A DNA stretch of 64,000 nt from Chionis minor (taxonomy: Eukaryota > Chordata > Aves > Charadriiformes > Chionididae), in assembly GCA_013398295.1 (NCBI GenBank), contig VZSF01001143.1, forward strand, positions 727,901 to 791,900. The letters run 5' to 3'. Shown piece after piece: positions 22,590-34,799 of this stretch. Each line of letters starts with the position of its first letter. Position 1 is the first letter of the stretch. The notes below the pieces were generated by a model. The model did no database searches, had not been told where the DNA came from, and saw only the letters and a list, made by a program, of their open reading frames with translations. The position numbers were made by a program, and so were the translations under genes.

Positions 22590-24925
22590 CAGAAAACCAC
22601 TTTCTAATTCCTGAGCCTTCTGCTATATTTAGACATCTAAGAGGGTGACTTTTTCAGATCTACCAGGAAAAGTCATCCATGAAGTTGCTGGGAATTCAGT
22701 GTTGGTGAATTTGTCTTTTTTACGACAAAGATTTAGTTTTCATAATCACGGAGGAAAAAAAATGGAAAAAGGAAAGCTAAAAGTTGAAGGCTCATAACCC
22801 AGAAAATAACAAAAATATTAATTTTATTTTCCAAATTTGATGATTTCAAGGTAAACTGTGTGATCTGTAGACAGCTAGTTCATGATTAATTCCTCTCTCC
22901 CCCCAGCAAATTCAAGATCAAGTATAACATTGTCTATTGCAACTGTAGCCAGTGTGACATGGTTGACATTGAATTTAAATATTGTGAATTCCCCCCATGA
23001 TTTGTCATCCATATAAAGTGGAAAAGACACTGGTAACATCTCCAGTGAGAAGAAGGGTTGCATTGTGAAGCCCCTGAATTCATACATTAGAGAATTCACA
23101 CAGGAAAAAACAACCACAAATTTCCTGCAATTGGAGCCATCTTTGCTCAGTTTGTGCCTATTAGGCATGAGAAACACCAACCATGAGGCACAAATCCCTA
23201 GGAAATCATGCTTTCTTAGGTTTAGTGTTACAGAACTACTGTTAGTTTTGAGCAGTAAAACAAAGATCACAGTTGTGTTCTTCTCCTCACAAAAGAGTTG
23301 TTCCAGATAATGTTTGCAAAGTTGTGTTTAAGGACAGAGTAGTTGCTGGTGTAAATAGAGCAGGACGTGGGCAAGAACACCAGGGAAGGCGAGAGCCGGG
23401 GCTGCAGGGGGGTCAGGAGCATGCTGCAGGAAATGAGATGGGAGAGCGTGGAGAAGGAGAGGCAAGAAAATGAGGTAATTACTTTGATGAAATAAGGAAT
23501 AAATATAGTTGCCTGAGACAAGAAAAAAAAATATTCTACAAAGTGACAGAGTTAATGAAATCCTTTAGATGTATGTTTTGCAGTTGAATTCCCTGGTACC
23601 AAATTTTCCAGCGCAACCTCTTAGCATTTTTTCCCAGACATTGAGAATCCACAGTGTGTCTTTCCAGGGTGGGTTCTCTGTGTCTGAACAAGGGCTGAGC
23701 TTCAGTTTCAACACTCCTCAGTGGAAGAACTAACAAGGTCTAAGAGGGGATTGACAGGAACAGGTAGTGCTGGTTTAGTGCTGGTTTTAGCGCTGGTTTG
23801 AGCAGGTAATTTATGTTTAGCCACTGGATGGCTTGGACATTTTTCTGTAGACCACACCTCGTATTACGAAGGCTTTCTCTGCAGTGGTGCCTGAGGTAGC
23901 TGGGAGAATACATTTTCTCACTTCCCTGCTCATTTTGCCCACTAACACCAGACCATTTATCCAAGGACAAAATATCCAAATTTTAAAAAATGTATTTATT
24001 CCTAGTCACACTGAGTTTCAGTCTTATGCTGTTACATTAATCATCAGACTCTCAAGGACACAGAAGTGGGTTGATATCATAGAGAGTGGATGAGCTTTTA
24101 TTTACCCAGGTTTTAGACTTATGCACATGCCTTAAAGTAAGTATAACATCAGGTTTTAAATTTCTATTACTGTGGTCAGATGTTACTCAGAAGTAAGAAG
24201 AGGAAGTAAAAAATAACATTAAGTGAACCTACATACTGTTTAAAATGCATTACTCTTAGCTGCCAGAGTTGCAGCAAGGAAACAAATTATTTCAGAGGAA
24301 GTCCAGGCTTGCTCAGCCTCTGGGCATAGCATGGGGTCAAAAGCTTCCCAACACCTTGGGGTTTTAGGTTTGGCTGGTTTTTTTTGAGGCAAACTGTTCC
24401 CCACATCACAAAGCCCATCGAGCCGGGTCAGGGTGAAGGCAGGTGCAGGTAGAAGGCAGCAAGGCAGCTGCTTGGGACCCCTTCATCCAGCCCCTCTATC
24501 CCCACCAGCCTTTGAGGGCAGCTGCTACGCGTTCCACCAGCCCCACACTAGAGCATCGGCCTGCGGACCTCCCGCAGAAGTCATGGCGGTGGCTGACGCA
24601 GTAGGGCAGCTGCGGGGGGCCGAGGGACGATGGCTGACCCTGGGGTGGCACATGGCAGGCACTGCTCTTGGCCTCAGGTCGCCGTGGCCTGGCAGCATCG
24701 CACAGAGGCTCAGCACGCAATGCCATGTAGGAAATGCTGCTTCCCACCCAGCGTTGCCTTGGTGACAGGGAAACAGGCCCCGTTTCGGGCTCTTTTCTTG
24801 GCAGCGGCGTCTGAAGGGAGCGGCCAATGTGTGGGTGCATAAGTCAGCCCTGCTCCACACACTCTCACTATAACTGTGTATATACAAGTACATATATATA
24901 TATAAAAATAGACACGTTTTTTGCT
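22590..24925. other. Noncoding stretch; one unexplained minus-strand frame
   Basis: A 131-codon minus-strand frame at 22875-23270 is long for this AT-rich DNA. A pyrimidine-rich 3' site could open it partway, but no 5' splice site follows in frame, so it is not annotated as a gene. A GC-rich patch at 24433-24840 carries overlapping frames on both strands without motifs. A TATA microsatellite-like patch lies near 24880-24905. Confidence 0.45.
23768..23802. repeat. 12-bp tandem repeat, three copies
   Basis: Units TGCTGGTTTAG, TGCTGGTTTTAG and CGCTGGTTTGAG follow one another, and the unit changes slightly each time. No function is evident. Confidence 0.85.
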
Positions 24926-24927
24926 AG

Positions 24928-25063
24928 AAAGCCCTTGCAGAACCTGTTTGAGGAAGTAACACGAACAATTGATATGAACCAGAGAATCAAGAAGGCAGCT
25001 TCAGTTGGGGAAATCCTAATTTTGGAAAAAACCACCAGTCCAAAGTTCACTGTTCAATCTGAG
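24928..25063 (+). CDS. Candidate internal exon
   Basis: The 136-base segment lies between a 3' site TTTTTTGCTAG and a 5' site GAG/GTGGCA. After one leading base it holds 45 whole codons with a protein-like mix, including NLFEEVTRTIDMNQRIKKA and then EILILEK. The leading single base would complete a codon begun by the candidate exon ending at 20073. The end falls on a codon boundary, matching the segment at 29175. An alternative 3' site (CCCTTGCAG, exon from 24941) is possible. I do not recognise the product, and the 5' site is only moderate. Confidence 0.27.
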
Positions 25064-25065
25064 GT

Positions 25066-28000
25066 GGCATTTGGTTCTTTCCACTGCCACCGGCTGCGCA
25101 ACAGGCGTGGGAGAAGCTGGGTGCTCAATGCCTCAGTGCTGGGTGGGGAGACAGCCCTGAGCCAAAGGAGCCCCATGGAGCTCCCAGCAGTTCCTTAGCC
25201 ATGTGTGGGAAAGTGCCTTCTGCAGAGAGGGGGGCTCTTTAGGTGAAATGCAGAACATCTTGGTGTGCCAGTGATCTCCACCCCTGTGGTTTGCCTCACA
25301 ACATTCATATGACTGGGGAGCTTTCAGTTGCCAAAAGGAGATGCAGCTCACCACACTGAGGACAAAGCACTAAGTGACCTGCTCCAACAATTTAGCTACG
25401 GGCAACTGCATATAAACTTGTTGTGTTTGCAGCATATGCATCCCTTTTACTTGCTTTTGCAGAATTAATATAGTGAGGTCTTGTAGTTTTCTTGTTAATT
25501 CTTTTCCTGAAAGATCAGGAACCAGCAACCACATACACGAGTGACCCTGAAATAACAAAGCGAGTTGTGCTTCGACAATGAGGCAACTCTGGAATAACAT
25601 CTGGTCTGCAGTGTAGTGATATCTTCTCTTTTGTAATGCTGTGCTAAGGTTCAGCTTTGCTTTAGACTGGATTACTCCAAGGACTTTTCTGATTCAGAAT
25701 ACTGTGAATTGTGAATTCCAAGATAGTTTATTTCTCCTTTCTTCAGGTGATAAATTGGAGATGTGATTAATTTTTCATTTCTTTTAGCATAAATGAAGAG
25801 CATCCCATTGAAACTGCCAGATTTTTACTGTTATAAAACTCCCCAGATGTTTTGGCCCCCAAATCAGTACCAACCCTTGAAATTTCTGTTGGATAACATT
25901 CACCCTAGCTAAAGCTTTTGACAGAGGTCATGATGTTTTCTTTGTTTAATATGGCTTAGTAGACCAGTTCCAAGTAACTTACTGTAGGATTATGGACTTG
26001 TAGATTTGAGAACCACTAAAATAAGACCATAAAGTAGGAAAGAAGATCATTGGTCCTATGATAACAGTAATGAATGCCGATAAACAAGATGCATTTAAGC
26101 TTATGAAAAAAGAAATTGTATACATTGTGAAATAAAAGCTTTTTTTTTTTTCTTCCTGATGTTTGTCTTCTTAACAACGTAATATTCTTACAACATACCT
26201 CTGAGATACATTCTCAGAAGTGTAGGTTTCTGTTTGGTAGAAGTCTACAGCTGTTTCAGTTTCTAGAGGAAGAAATCAGAAATGCGAAAGGGAAGCACTC
26301 AACTGGAATTTGGCCAGAATTGTAGCAAAGTCAGGTGGCAGAATAAGAGAAAAATTTAGCAAATTAAGACAAAAATGGGAAATTTAAGGAAAATGAAGCT
26401 TCTTTGGCCTAACTCACTGTATTATGCTTCTCAGATGTTGCTGGTGTCTCTGAAGTGTAGGAGATATGTGTTCAAAGAATCCCCTTTATAGCAAAGTGAA
26501 TTTGGGGCAGTGGGACCCTACTGTTCTGGCCTTATATTTGAACATCCTTGGTCTCACTGTATCATGGATGCTTTCTTAGTGTTACCGTCAGAGTCACTTC
26601 TGTGGGAGTGCGTGAAATACCATGCAAATATGTCAGTTCATATTTAGACTACTACTAAAATTCATTTTGCATGCTCTTGTGATCATCTATACTAGTCATT
26701 GGTTATTTCTTTCAACTATCTGAGCAGCACTTGTCACTTCACTGGCTGATCTGTTTCCTGTGTAGGATAAGGTGAAGATTTGGCTTCTATAGAAGAATTG
26801 CTAAGGAACAGGACAGTGCGTGTCCTTTTTCATCTTCTCTTCTCACTTCTCCATGGGAGTAGTGCTACCTCCAAAGTGGTATTTGGGTGATAAGCTTGAG
26901 CAGCGAACTCCAGGCCTGAAACATAGTACTCTCTTTTTAGCAATGCATCACCTAAAATGCATGAACTGTTTGACAGGTATTTCTGTGATTCCAGGTTCAC
27001 TGTGCCGTATACTCATCTCGCTAAGGATGGATGCCATGGATGTGTGTGCACAGTGAGCTTTTACTTGCCTGGGAGACACAGTAAGGAAGCCCTTGGGGCT
27101 CCTTACAGGAGAGACAGAGATGGGGACCGAGTGAGAGCTGAGGTCCTGGCAGGGCTGAGTTGGGATCTGAGGGATCTGCAGAGCTGGGAGTTGATAACCT
27201 CCTAAATTACTGAACTGACAAGTAGTTAAGGCTGTGAGGGGTCTGGACAAAAAACTCCAAAGACAGATCCTGGCCAAAATATAGCCACATAAAACCAACA
27301 TAACCGCAGTGATTTCAAAGGCAATCATTACTTGAGTCTGAATCACGACTTTCGAAATTTTTAGATACTGACTATTATTTACCTGGGGCAAAATACACTT
27401 CTCTATCATTGTGCTAAGCTCCCATTACAGAACTCAGCCAAATTTAGCATTATACTTTGCTCCTTTTTTCTCTGGAGTTTGCTCTCACCTTATGGACAGA
27501 GTGATCTAAATTTACTGGAGCTTTATCACCTGCTTCAGAAAGAAACACCTCCTTTTTCTCAGTGAATCTGCAAGTTAAGTAGCAGTGAACTCCAAACAGC
27601 CAGGCCAAGCTGAGTACACTTGAGGCTCATATAATCAATATGTTAGTGTATCTAATAATTAAAAAATATAGTTATGTCAGTTACTGTTCCCTGCAGAGTT
27701 TTAACCTTAGTTTAATGCTGTGAAGCACATAAACTAAACTCCTTCATGGACTCACTTTGCCTTTTTCTCTTCTGGGTTTCCAATTTTGCTTCGATACAGT
27801 TTTTTAATTGTAAAATATTTGCCATAGGGAGGGTGGAAATGTTTTAATTGTTCAGACTTTTATTAAGAATCTTTAAGTTGCAAACCAAATGCACATTTCC
27901 TTGCTTGAAAACCTGTTCGTTGCCACCCGGACTGTTTGTAGCATTGTAAGGGCAGCTCACTATATCCGAAAAAGCCTTGTTGTCTCGGCAAACTGCCCTG

Positions 28001-28775
28001 GTCCTGGACGTGCAAATGTGATGGACCAGGATAGGATCACGGCATACAAGGCATGAGGGGCCTGGGCTGTATCAAACACCTTAGGTTTTCCCCAGCTTCC
28101 CTGTAGATGAACAATAATCAAATCTGATTTTGTGGCTTTTGAACATCTGAAGTACTGTCAGTTTGAATGATGACTGTACAGTAACTATGAGAGAGAATGA
28201 GAACAAGGAGGTGGAACTGAGCAGTCTAGTTTTGTGTTTTAGACATCACAGAAAAACACAACCAAGTAAGCAAGTAAGCAGTATATACAGCTAAGCTTGT
28301 TAAGGCAACTATAAAACATACCAAAACCCATGTTCTGTGGAATTTATGATCTAAAAGCATTGAAAATAAATTGGGTGTTTAAATCTGGTGATGTGATCTG
28401 GGGTATTTAAGGGATGACAACTTCTCTGTATGAAGAAATACATATATTCCATTTTAATAGCCCAGTATCTTGTGATTTGAGAGGCAAAAATATTTCGGTA
28501 ATTTTATATCCACAATATCCTGTTAAACTAAAAGTCAACCTCATTCACTATTTTTCTTGTTGCTATTCAAATTGCTATTCAAACCTCCCTCCCACACGCG
28601 CACACCTCAGTCACTCATCTAGTTCAGTACCTGAACAGCCTAGTTTGTCAGGGTGAGCCAACTCTGGCACACTCATCACCATTTATCAACTATTGAACTG
28701 TCACACCGAAAGTTGACTAACATTTTGTGATGCTCTGTCGTTTTCGATAATGGTAAAGAGATTTCTATGACAGGT
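25066..28775. other. Noncoding stretch, probably intronic or intergenic
   Basis: Mainly AT-rich. A minus-strand frame of 153 codons (26948-27409) has no motif and overlaps plus-strand frames. AATAAA at about 26131 followed by a T-run (26140-26151) is a chance combination common in AT-rich DNA. TGCTATTCAAA is duplicated near 28560-28585. Nothing else was recognised. Confidence 0.5.
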
Positions 28776-28779
28776 TGTC

Positions 28780-29060
28780 ATTTCTGTTTTCTCACATGTA
28801 ATTAGTCTCCCATCCCATTAAACACAACATATGATGTTTGTTTTTTAGAAATATTCAAGTTGGTATTTCATTTGGGCCACAAGTGGAAGCAAAATGACCG
28901 GCTTTCTTGGAATAATTTATTTCAAAACAGTGAACTGTTCCAAAGAGACCATCACATTGCTGCATAATAAAGCATATCTGAAAGGCAGTGACAAATGCCA
29001 ATTAAAAGCTGCCTCTTAACAGGATAAGACCCTGATGAAGGATCCCTCAGTTACAAGGCA
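28780..29060. promoter_or_regulatory. Candidate conserved noncoding element beside the exon-like segment
   Basis: Repeat-free AT-rich DNA with TAATTA (28799-28804), ATTTGGGCCACAAGTGG, TTGGAATAATTTATT and CCAATTAAAAG, ending just over 100 bases before the best candidate exon. It could be an intronic enhancer or conserved intron flank. Only conservation data could support this. Confidence 0.22.
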
Positions 29061-29174
29061 GCATGGTGATCTCCTTGGATCACACATGGATTCTCTACAA
29101 CTGCACTTTCTAGTCCTGTAAAAAGTCAGTAAATGATTTTTACTCTTTTACTGGAGTTTTTACTATGTTTTCAG

Positions 29175-29369
29175 TGTATGTTTAACTTCACAGAGCAACA
29201 CAAAGCTTTAGACGTTAACTCTGAACCTGAAGGATCTAAGCTAGTTGCTAATGCCCTAAATGATTACAAAAGATTCCTCATTGACAGAAGGGTTCTCTAC
29301 TCAGTTTCAGAAGATGAAGCTTACCTGAACTGGGACTATTATGGCTTGCCTCTGCTCACAGTCATGCAA
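29175..29369 (+). CDS. Best candidate coding exon, gene not recognised
   Basis: This segment is exactly 195 bases, 65 whole codons, starting and ending on codon boundaries. Its 3' splice site is good: a T-rich tract followed by TATGTTTTCAG ending at 29174. Its 5' site, CAA/GTTAGC, is weak but uses GT. The frame is open and the encoded composition is protein-like: an N-glycosylation-type NFT near the start, EPEGSK, NDYKRFLIDRR, then SEDEAYLNWDYYGLP near the end, rich in D, E, Y and K. I do not recognise the family and assign no function. A later 3' site (29193/29194) is possible. No start or stop codon belongs to it, so it would be an internal exon. Confidence 0.42.
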
Positions 29370-31700
29370 GTTAGCTCTCCTCTCATTCACACAGTTTGTC
29401 TATGGTAGGGAAAGCGGATATGCATAAGCAACCATTATAGACACAAAGTATTTACTGGAGATTTGGCTCAGATTATGTTTTGTCTTGTCTCTGTCTCATG
29501 TTCCTCTTCATTGCCTTTCTCCTTTTCCATGCCTTTCTCTTTGAAGAACTGTCCTGGATAAAAATTCACTCTTGGCATCCGTATTCTGCAGGGCAGTGTG
29601 GGATCTTGTCACCTCCTTCCCATCTTCCCCTTCTACTCTGACAGCAGCTGCCTCCCGTATGGACAGATATGGTATCTGCAACTCCCATTTTTAGTGGCAT
29701 TGTTGAATATAAACTCTTTTGCATGGTAAAGAAGCTGCAGAGGCAAGGAAGAGAGAGGGGGCATGGACTCATCTTCTGCAGGCACAGGGAATACTCTTGC
29801 AACAGGAGATTATTCATGTTTGAGCAGCACCTTCAAATCCAGTAGACTGCTGACTTAGCCTCCTTGTAGAAAGGAATAATGAACCTTTTCTGGCTATTAA
29901 TTATTCACCACTGCAGAATGATTTAAAACACACGCGAATTCTTTTAGCAAGCAGTCCCTAGTAAATATGTATTCTGTGCAATCCTGGGTTGGTTGTGTTG
30001 ATGGCAATATCTGTATAGATTTCTTGGGGGCTAGAATCTAATACGGACTACTCAATTTAGTCAAGATGACCCAGGCATCAGCATCTCCAATAAGTGAACT
30101 ATCATATTTCTGTAGGGCTAGTTGTAAGTGCACCTTAACTCCTCTACCTAAGTACTCATAAGGTTCCCATCACTACTGCATGCAAATATGATCTACATCT
30201 TACATAAAATCAACTTTGTGGAGCTATTCCTGATTGACAGTGGCATCAGTTAAGTCAGAACTCAATCTTTAAAAAAAATCTCTGCAGAGTGCTTTGAGCA
30301 CTATTCAGTGTTGTAAGAGAGCCACAAACAAAAGCATTTCTTACTGGAAGTTGAACAGATTTACTGAACTGTTGCAATGTAAACACCTTACAACTGGGAC
30401 ATGTTTCTTCAGACTCACTCCAGTCCTGGGTGCAGAACAAGGTGAGGTGAGTAACATGAATGGAAGGTTTTATTTAATCTTCTGACTTGCTGCAACAGAG
30501 AGAATTACTAGAGAGTGCGTTGAGTGACAGTTCTCGTAAAAGGATTGTCTTGAGAACATTTGAACACTGATAAAACGGTGACTAACATTTCAGAGCTGTT
30601 ACAACACTGCACCTGCAGAAAGACCACTCCTTGGGAATTGATCCAACAGAGAAAGTGTAAGCTATGCGAACCCAAGAGGAAAAACACCTGCAGAATGAAG
30701 AAAGAACTAGTGAGAAATCCTAAATATTTACACATGTGCAGTAGACCCCTCTCCCTAGTGTCACAACCCATGTTTCCTCCACAGGCCAGTCAGGATTTGC
30801 AAGGGCTGGGTGTCCCTCGTTGCCCTCTGACACTGCTCTACGGCTGCCCTGGTGGGTGAATCTGTGTAAGAAGAAATGAAAGAGGTGGAGGCTGCACAAG
30901 ATGAGTTCAAATCTCCCCCTGTTGAAGCAAACGTCTCCCTCCCCAGGCCCTCAGCCCTCAGTGAGACAGCCTGCTTCTCCTAATTCACCAGCTGTCCTCT
31001 TCATGGCTACTGGTGCTGCCAGTTCGCTCACTCGGCACCCCCGCTGCCACTCATGCAGTGGAGGAATATAATCAGTCCTGCAGTGTGTGTAAGCTTTTAA
31101 CCTCCAGTTTGCACAATTGTAAATGAAAATCCAAGAGGAAAGGCAGAGGGGAACTTGAGAACAGTACTGGGGGGAAAACAAAAAGAGCAATGTTTAAATC
31201 CTCAGCAGTAATGCTTTTGAGTTTGCCTTACATGAATGTTGCATATGGTGTTTGTAGGGTCTGGTGCTGCAGGTGCCTGCTATCTTCGGGATGCAATATT
31301 TAAAATGGTGCACACACACACACACGGATCTGTCTGCTTGTACTTGCTGAGGTTCTGGATTTGCATATTCACAGCTACAAAATCAATAGGTCTGGTGTCC
31401 CGGGCAATTTGAAGAGTGGTTTTATTTTGTTTTCCTGCCTACCCTCCTGAGAAGTTTTAGATGGAAGAAAGCTTTTTTCTTTTTTTTTTTTTTAAATTTC
31501 CTAACCTAAGTGTGATAGTAATTCTCTGTGCATTTCACTGTAGGTAGGGATGTTCCAGAACAGATGGTCTTCAAACCTTAAATACATCCATTACTGTGTA
31601 ATTCACCTCCCATTTATCTGTGGGTAGGGAGGTTCCTTTCAACCTGCTTTGGACTTTTACCAGGGCACTGGAAACTAAAATTTATACAAGATTTTAGTTC
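29370..31700. other. Noncoding stretch, no gene recognised
   Basis: AT-rich, repeat-poor DNA. The portion 29870-29990 contains TTAATTATTCACC and other homeodomain-like cores. Overlapping frames of 80-100 codons occur on both strands at 30508-30859. No continuation of the exon at 29175 was found, although a short exon could escape detection. Confidence 0.45.
31309..31325. repeat. (CA)n microsatellite
   Basis: About eight CA units, short but uninterrupted. Confidence 0.85.
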
Positions 31701-31710
31701 TCAAGTTAGT

Positions 31711-31778
31711 GTGGTTTTGGGGTTTTTTGGGGGTTTTGGTTTTTGGTTTTGGTTTGGTTTGGTTTGCTTTGGTTTTTA
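31711..31778. repeat. GGTTTT / GGTTT-rich low-complexity tract
   Basis: Alternating G and T runs including GGGG, GGGGG and many GGTTT units on the plus strand. The spacing would permit a two- or three-tetrad G-quadruplex, though this is not established. Confidence 0.85.
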
Positions 31779-31779
31779 T

Positions 31780-34755
31780 GATTTTCTCTTAGTTCACGTG
31801 ATGATTTTATTTATAAGAATGACAAGGAAATTTCCAAGCCATCAGATTTTGAACTACTGAGTAAAAAAACCCAAACAACAGTATTACAGTAGCCTAAAAC
31901 CTTCTAGCTAACTGCAGATCAGTGTATTCCTCAATAGAACAAAGCAGTTTCAACAGCAGCTGAAGCTATTGAAACTGATCTGTGTTAGTGAGACCTCAAG
32001 CCGTGGACAATGTCAACTCTGTCAGTCATTTCTGCTATGAAAACATCAGTCAGTCCACAAGCACAGACACCTGAGCATGCTTCAGCCGACAAGTTGTCGG
32101 TGCACTACTTCCAGATGATGTCTTTACTTCTTGCTTCCTGAGCTTCCAGTTGGCCTTGACTGCACAATCCTACTAGTTACAAGTTTCTCAAATTCACTGG
32201 AAATGGACTGTCCCTATTCTACATCATTTCTTTTGAAGGTACCTGGTACATAGAAGTCTATCTTCTCCAATAAGCTGAAATGAGTTCTGTTATCCTAAAA
32301 TATCTGCTGATTGGGATAATGGCTAGGAAACAGCAGCAGGCAACTCATCTGAAAGGTAGCAACTGACAGAAAGAGGACTGTGATCTTTATCAGAGCAGAA
32401 CAGGGCAGAAAGATACTGGTGAGTTTCCCCTGTTCCTCCCCGCGCACGCTTCGACTCAGCCCTGCAGTGAACCACCTCTGGGCTTGAGCAGTAACCCAAG
32501 CACAGTCAGACCTTGACATAATTAACATACCTGCCTCGCGGTACTTCCAGGTTATCCCTTTGGAGGCTGTTGCTTTGCCACCACAGAAATTCAGAGACCG
32601 CACAGCCTGTTGAGTCACTTAACAGGGTTCCTCTTGCATGAGAGCTGGTTTCCCCTTGTTAAGTCTCTGCAGCTACCTGAGTACCAACAGACCTGCCTTT
32701 GGCTGCTGTAGTATCTTTTGGGGGCTTTGCAGAATGGGTTATAAAAAAATACATTTCTGGCCACGTTTCAAGCAATAAACCACTTTCTTTATGAGATTAG
32801 TGATGGGTCATTCTTAGCAACAGTTATTTGACGATGTTACAACATGTGGATAAATGCAGTGCATGCTACCTTTACCTGTAACCAAAGTATGGGTGCTGAA
32901 AAGAAGAATTTAGAAAAAATCTGATAGTAAGCAGGCTGGACTAAGATCAATTATCAGTAAAAAAACCCCAGAAGAATTAGAAAAAGTACTGCTCTGAAAG
33001 TTTTTGGAGCTCCTTGTTTCCTAAAAGTAAGCAAATATATTGACTTATATAACAGCAAGCTGAACAAAGATTTTTTTCTAACTCACAATATTCTACTAAC
33101 CAGGAAGTGCAAATTATAAATGCTTGAGAACAGGCTGTATACATAGCTATTTCAGGTGACTGTTAGCAGTATAGTTACCTGGGAATCCAGTCTGGAAGAA
33201 GGTATGCAATACATGTTGGAGCGATCTGATTATGACCTGAAAATAAACAGGTAGACCAATGAGGCTATGAAGGATGAACCCTATTCGTATTTAGATAGGA
33301 TAATGTAGCAATACAGTGTTGAGTGACATGGTAGCTCTGACCCATGCTTCATAAAAACTTGTTGATAACAGCACTGCAGTAGATGAAACCAATTAAGAAA
33401 GTGATGAGTCAGGTGGAGTTTAAGGGGGTTGTGACTGGGTCATCTCATCATGATTATGAGAATGAAATACCAGGTGTGTTTTCAGTAGCATCTTTTATTA
33501 CAAGAATAATATCTCTTTAAATGTATTACTTACTCTGAGTGGGAAATTACAGTGACTATCTGTGGAAGGAGAAATGGTTTGGTGTGCCAAGTTCAGTGCA
33601 TTGAGGCACTACCTGTAAGATAAGCAAGCTGAAAAACTATGTGCATGTACATGAGGAGTGTTATATACTACCTTAAAGTATCCAAGTGAAGCATCCTGTT
33701 GTATTTTGGTGTTACTTACAAGTCTAATTCCTTCCAGTCCTATAAAAGGACAAAATACCTTAATGCCATAGGGATGTATTTTTAACACATACCAACTGGG
33801 ATTGTGTGAGGATGATAAAAAATACAGCTAAAATAAATAACTCAGACAAACTGATAAACAGTAGATACTAAACCTTCCATGCTGGATTCTCTAAGGAACT
33901 GTACCACCTGCCATGGCTATTCCCCATCTATAGTCTTTTGCTCAGCTCTAGGTCACTCTATATTCATTCTGCTTCAGACAGATCTTTCTGCAAACAAACA
34001 GAATATCACAGATACTTACGACTTGAAAAATGTGACCACCAGATAATATTGCACAGGGGAAGGCGACAGGGAAGAAGGAGGTTTCTCCTTTCTGCTAATA
34101 ATATATCAAAATGGATTAGAGCCAATGGATTAAGTCTCTGATCTTGATGGATTAAGCAAAATTAGTCAGATCTGTAGCTAAATGAGTCGTGAATGGGTAA
34201 ATTGGGCACTGAGGGAAACAGTATTGGATCCTCTTTCTTTTGACTCAGTTCAACATATTTTTAAGGGGCAGTGCCATTCAAGAGTTGTCTTTTTGACAAG
34301 TAAAAAAGTAGATAAAAAATAAAACGCAAGCACAGTCACTCCTCTCTGACAGTACAGGCAGCTGGTTTTCTATTTAAGTTCTCTATACTGTACCCTTAGC
34401 CTTCGAATCTTCATCAAATTCTAATGTATGCTGTTAAATGCCAGACTTGCTTCACAGCCTCAACATTTGTGCTGTCTGAATAGCCAACATATTCAGCTAA
34501 AAGGCAACTGTGTTTTAAGAATGGATGAAATCACACCTGTATGCATATTGATTATAAAGCACTGAGATAAAAACTGCCCAGTAACTGGAAGTTACTACTG
34601 TATTAACATTTTGTTAAAGAATACAAATAGTTATATTCTCTAGAATTAGATGAGTATAGGCTATAGGATATTTGCTGAAAAGACTTGGTTAAGAGATTTC
34701 AAAATCCCAAAGGAGCCACAACGTGACATGTCATTTTTGATTCTCAGAAAAACCC
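31780..34755. other. Noncoding stretch, no gene recognised
   Basis: AT-rich. The only frame above 100 codons is 32295-32618 (minus, 107 codons), with no motif. No transposon, RNA gene or convincing exon was recognised. Confidence 0.5.
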
Positions 34756-34760
34756 CAGCT

Positions 34761-34792
34761 AATATACAAAATAGCCAATATACAAAATAGCC
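34761..34792. repeat. 16-bp perfect tandem duplication
   Basis: AATATACAAAATAGCC occurs twice in direct succession without mismatch. Its lack of divergence suggests a recent duplication. Confidence 0.95.
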
Positions 34793-34799
34793 GTTCCAC

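Noticed and set aside
26131..26152. AATAAA followed by a T-run as a transcript end
   Set aside because: AATAAA is frequent in AT-rich DNA and no upstream exon or downstream GT-rich element supports it.
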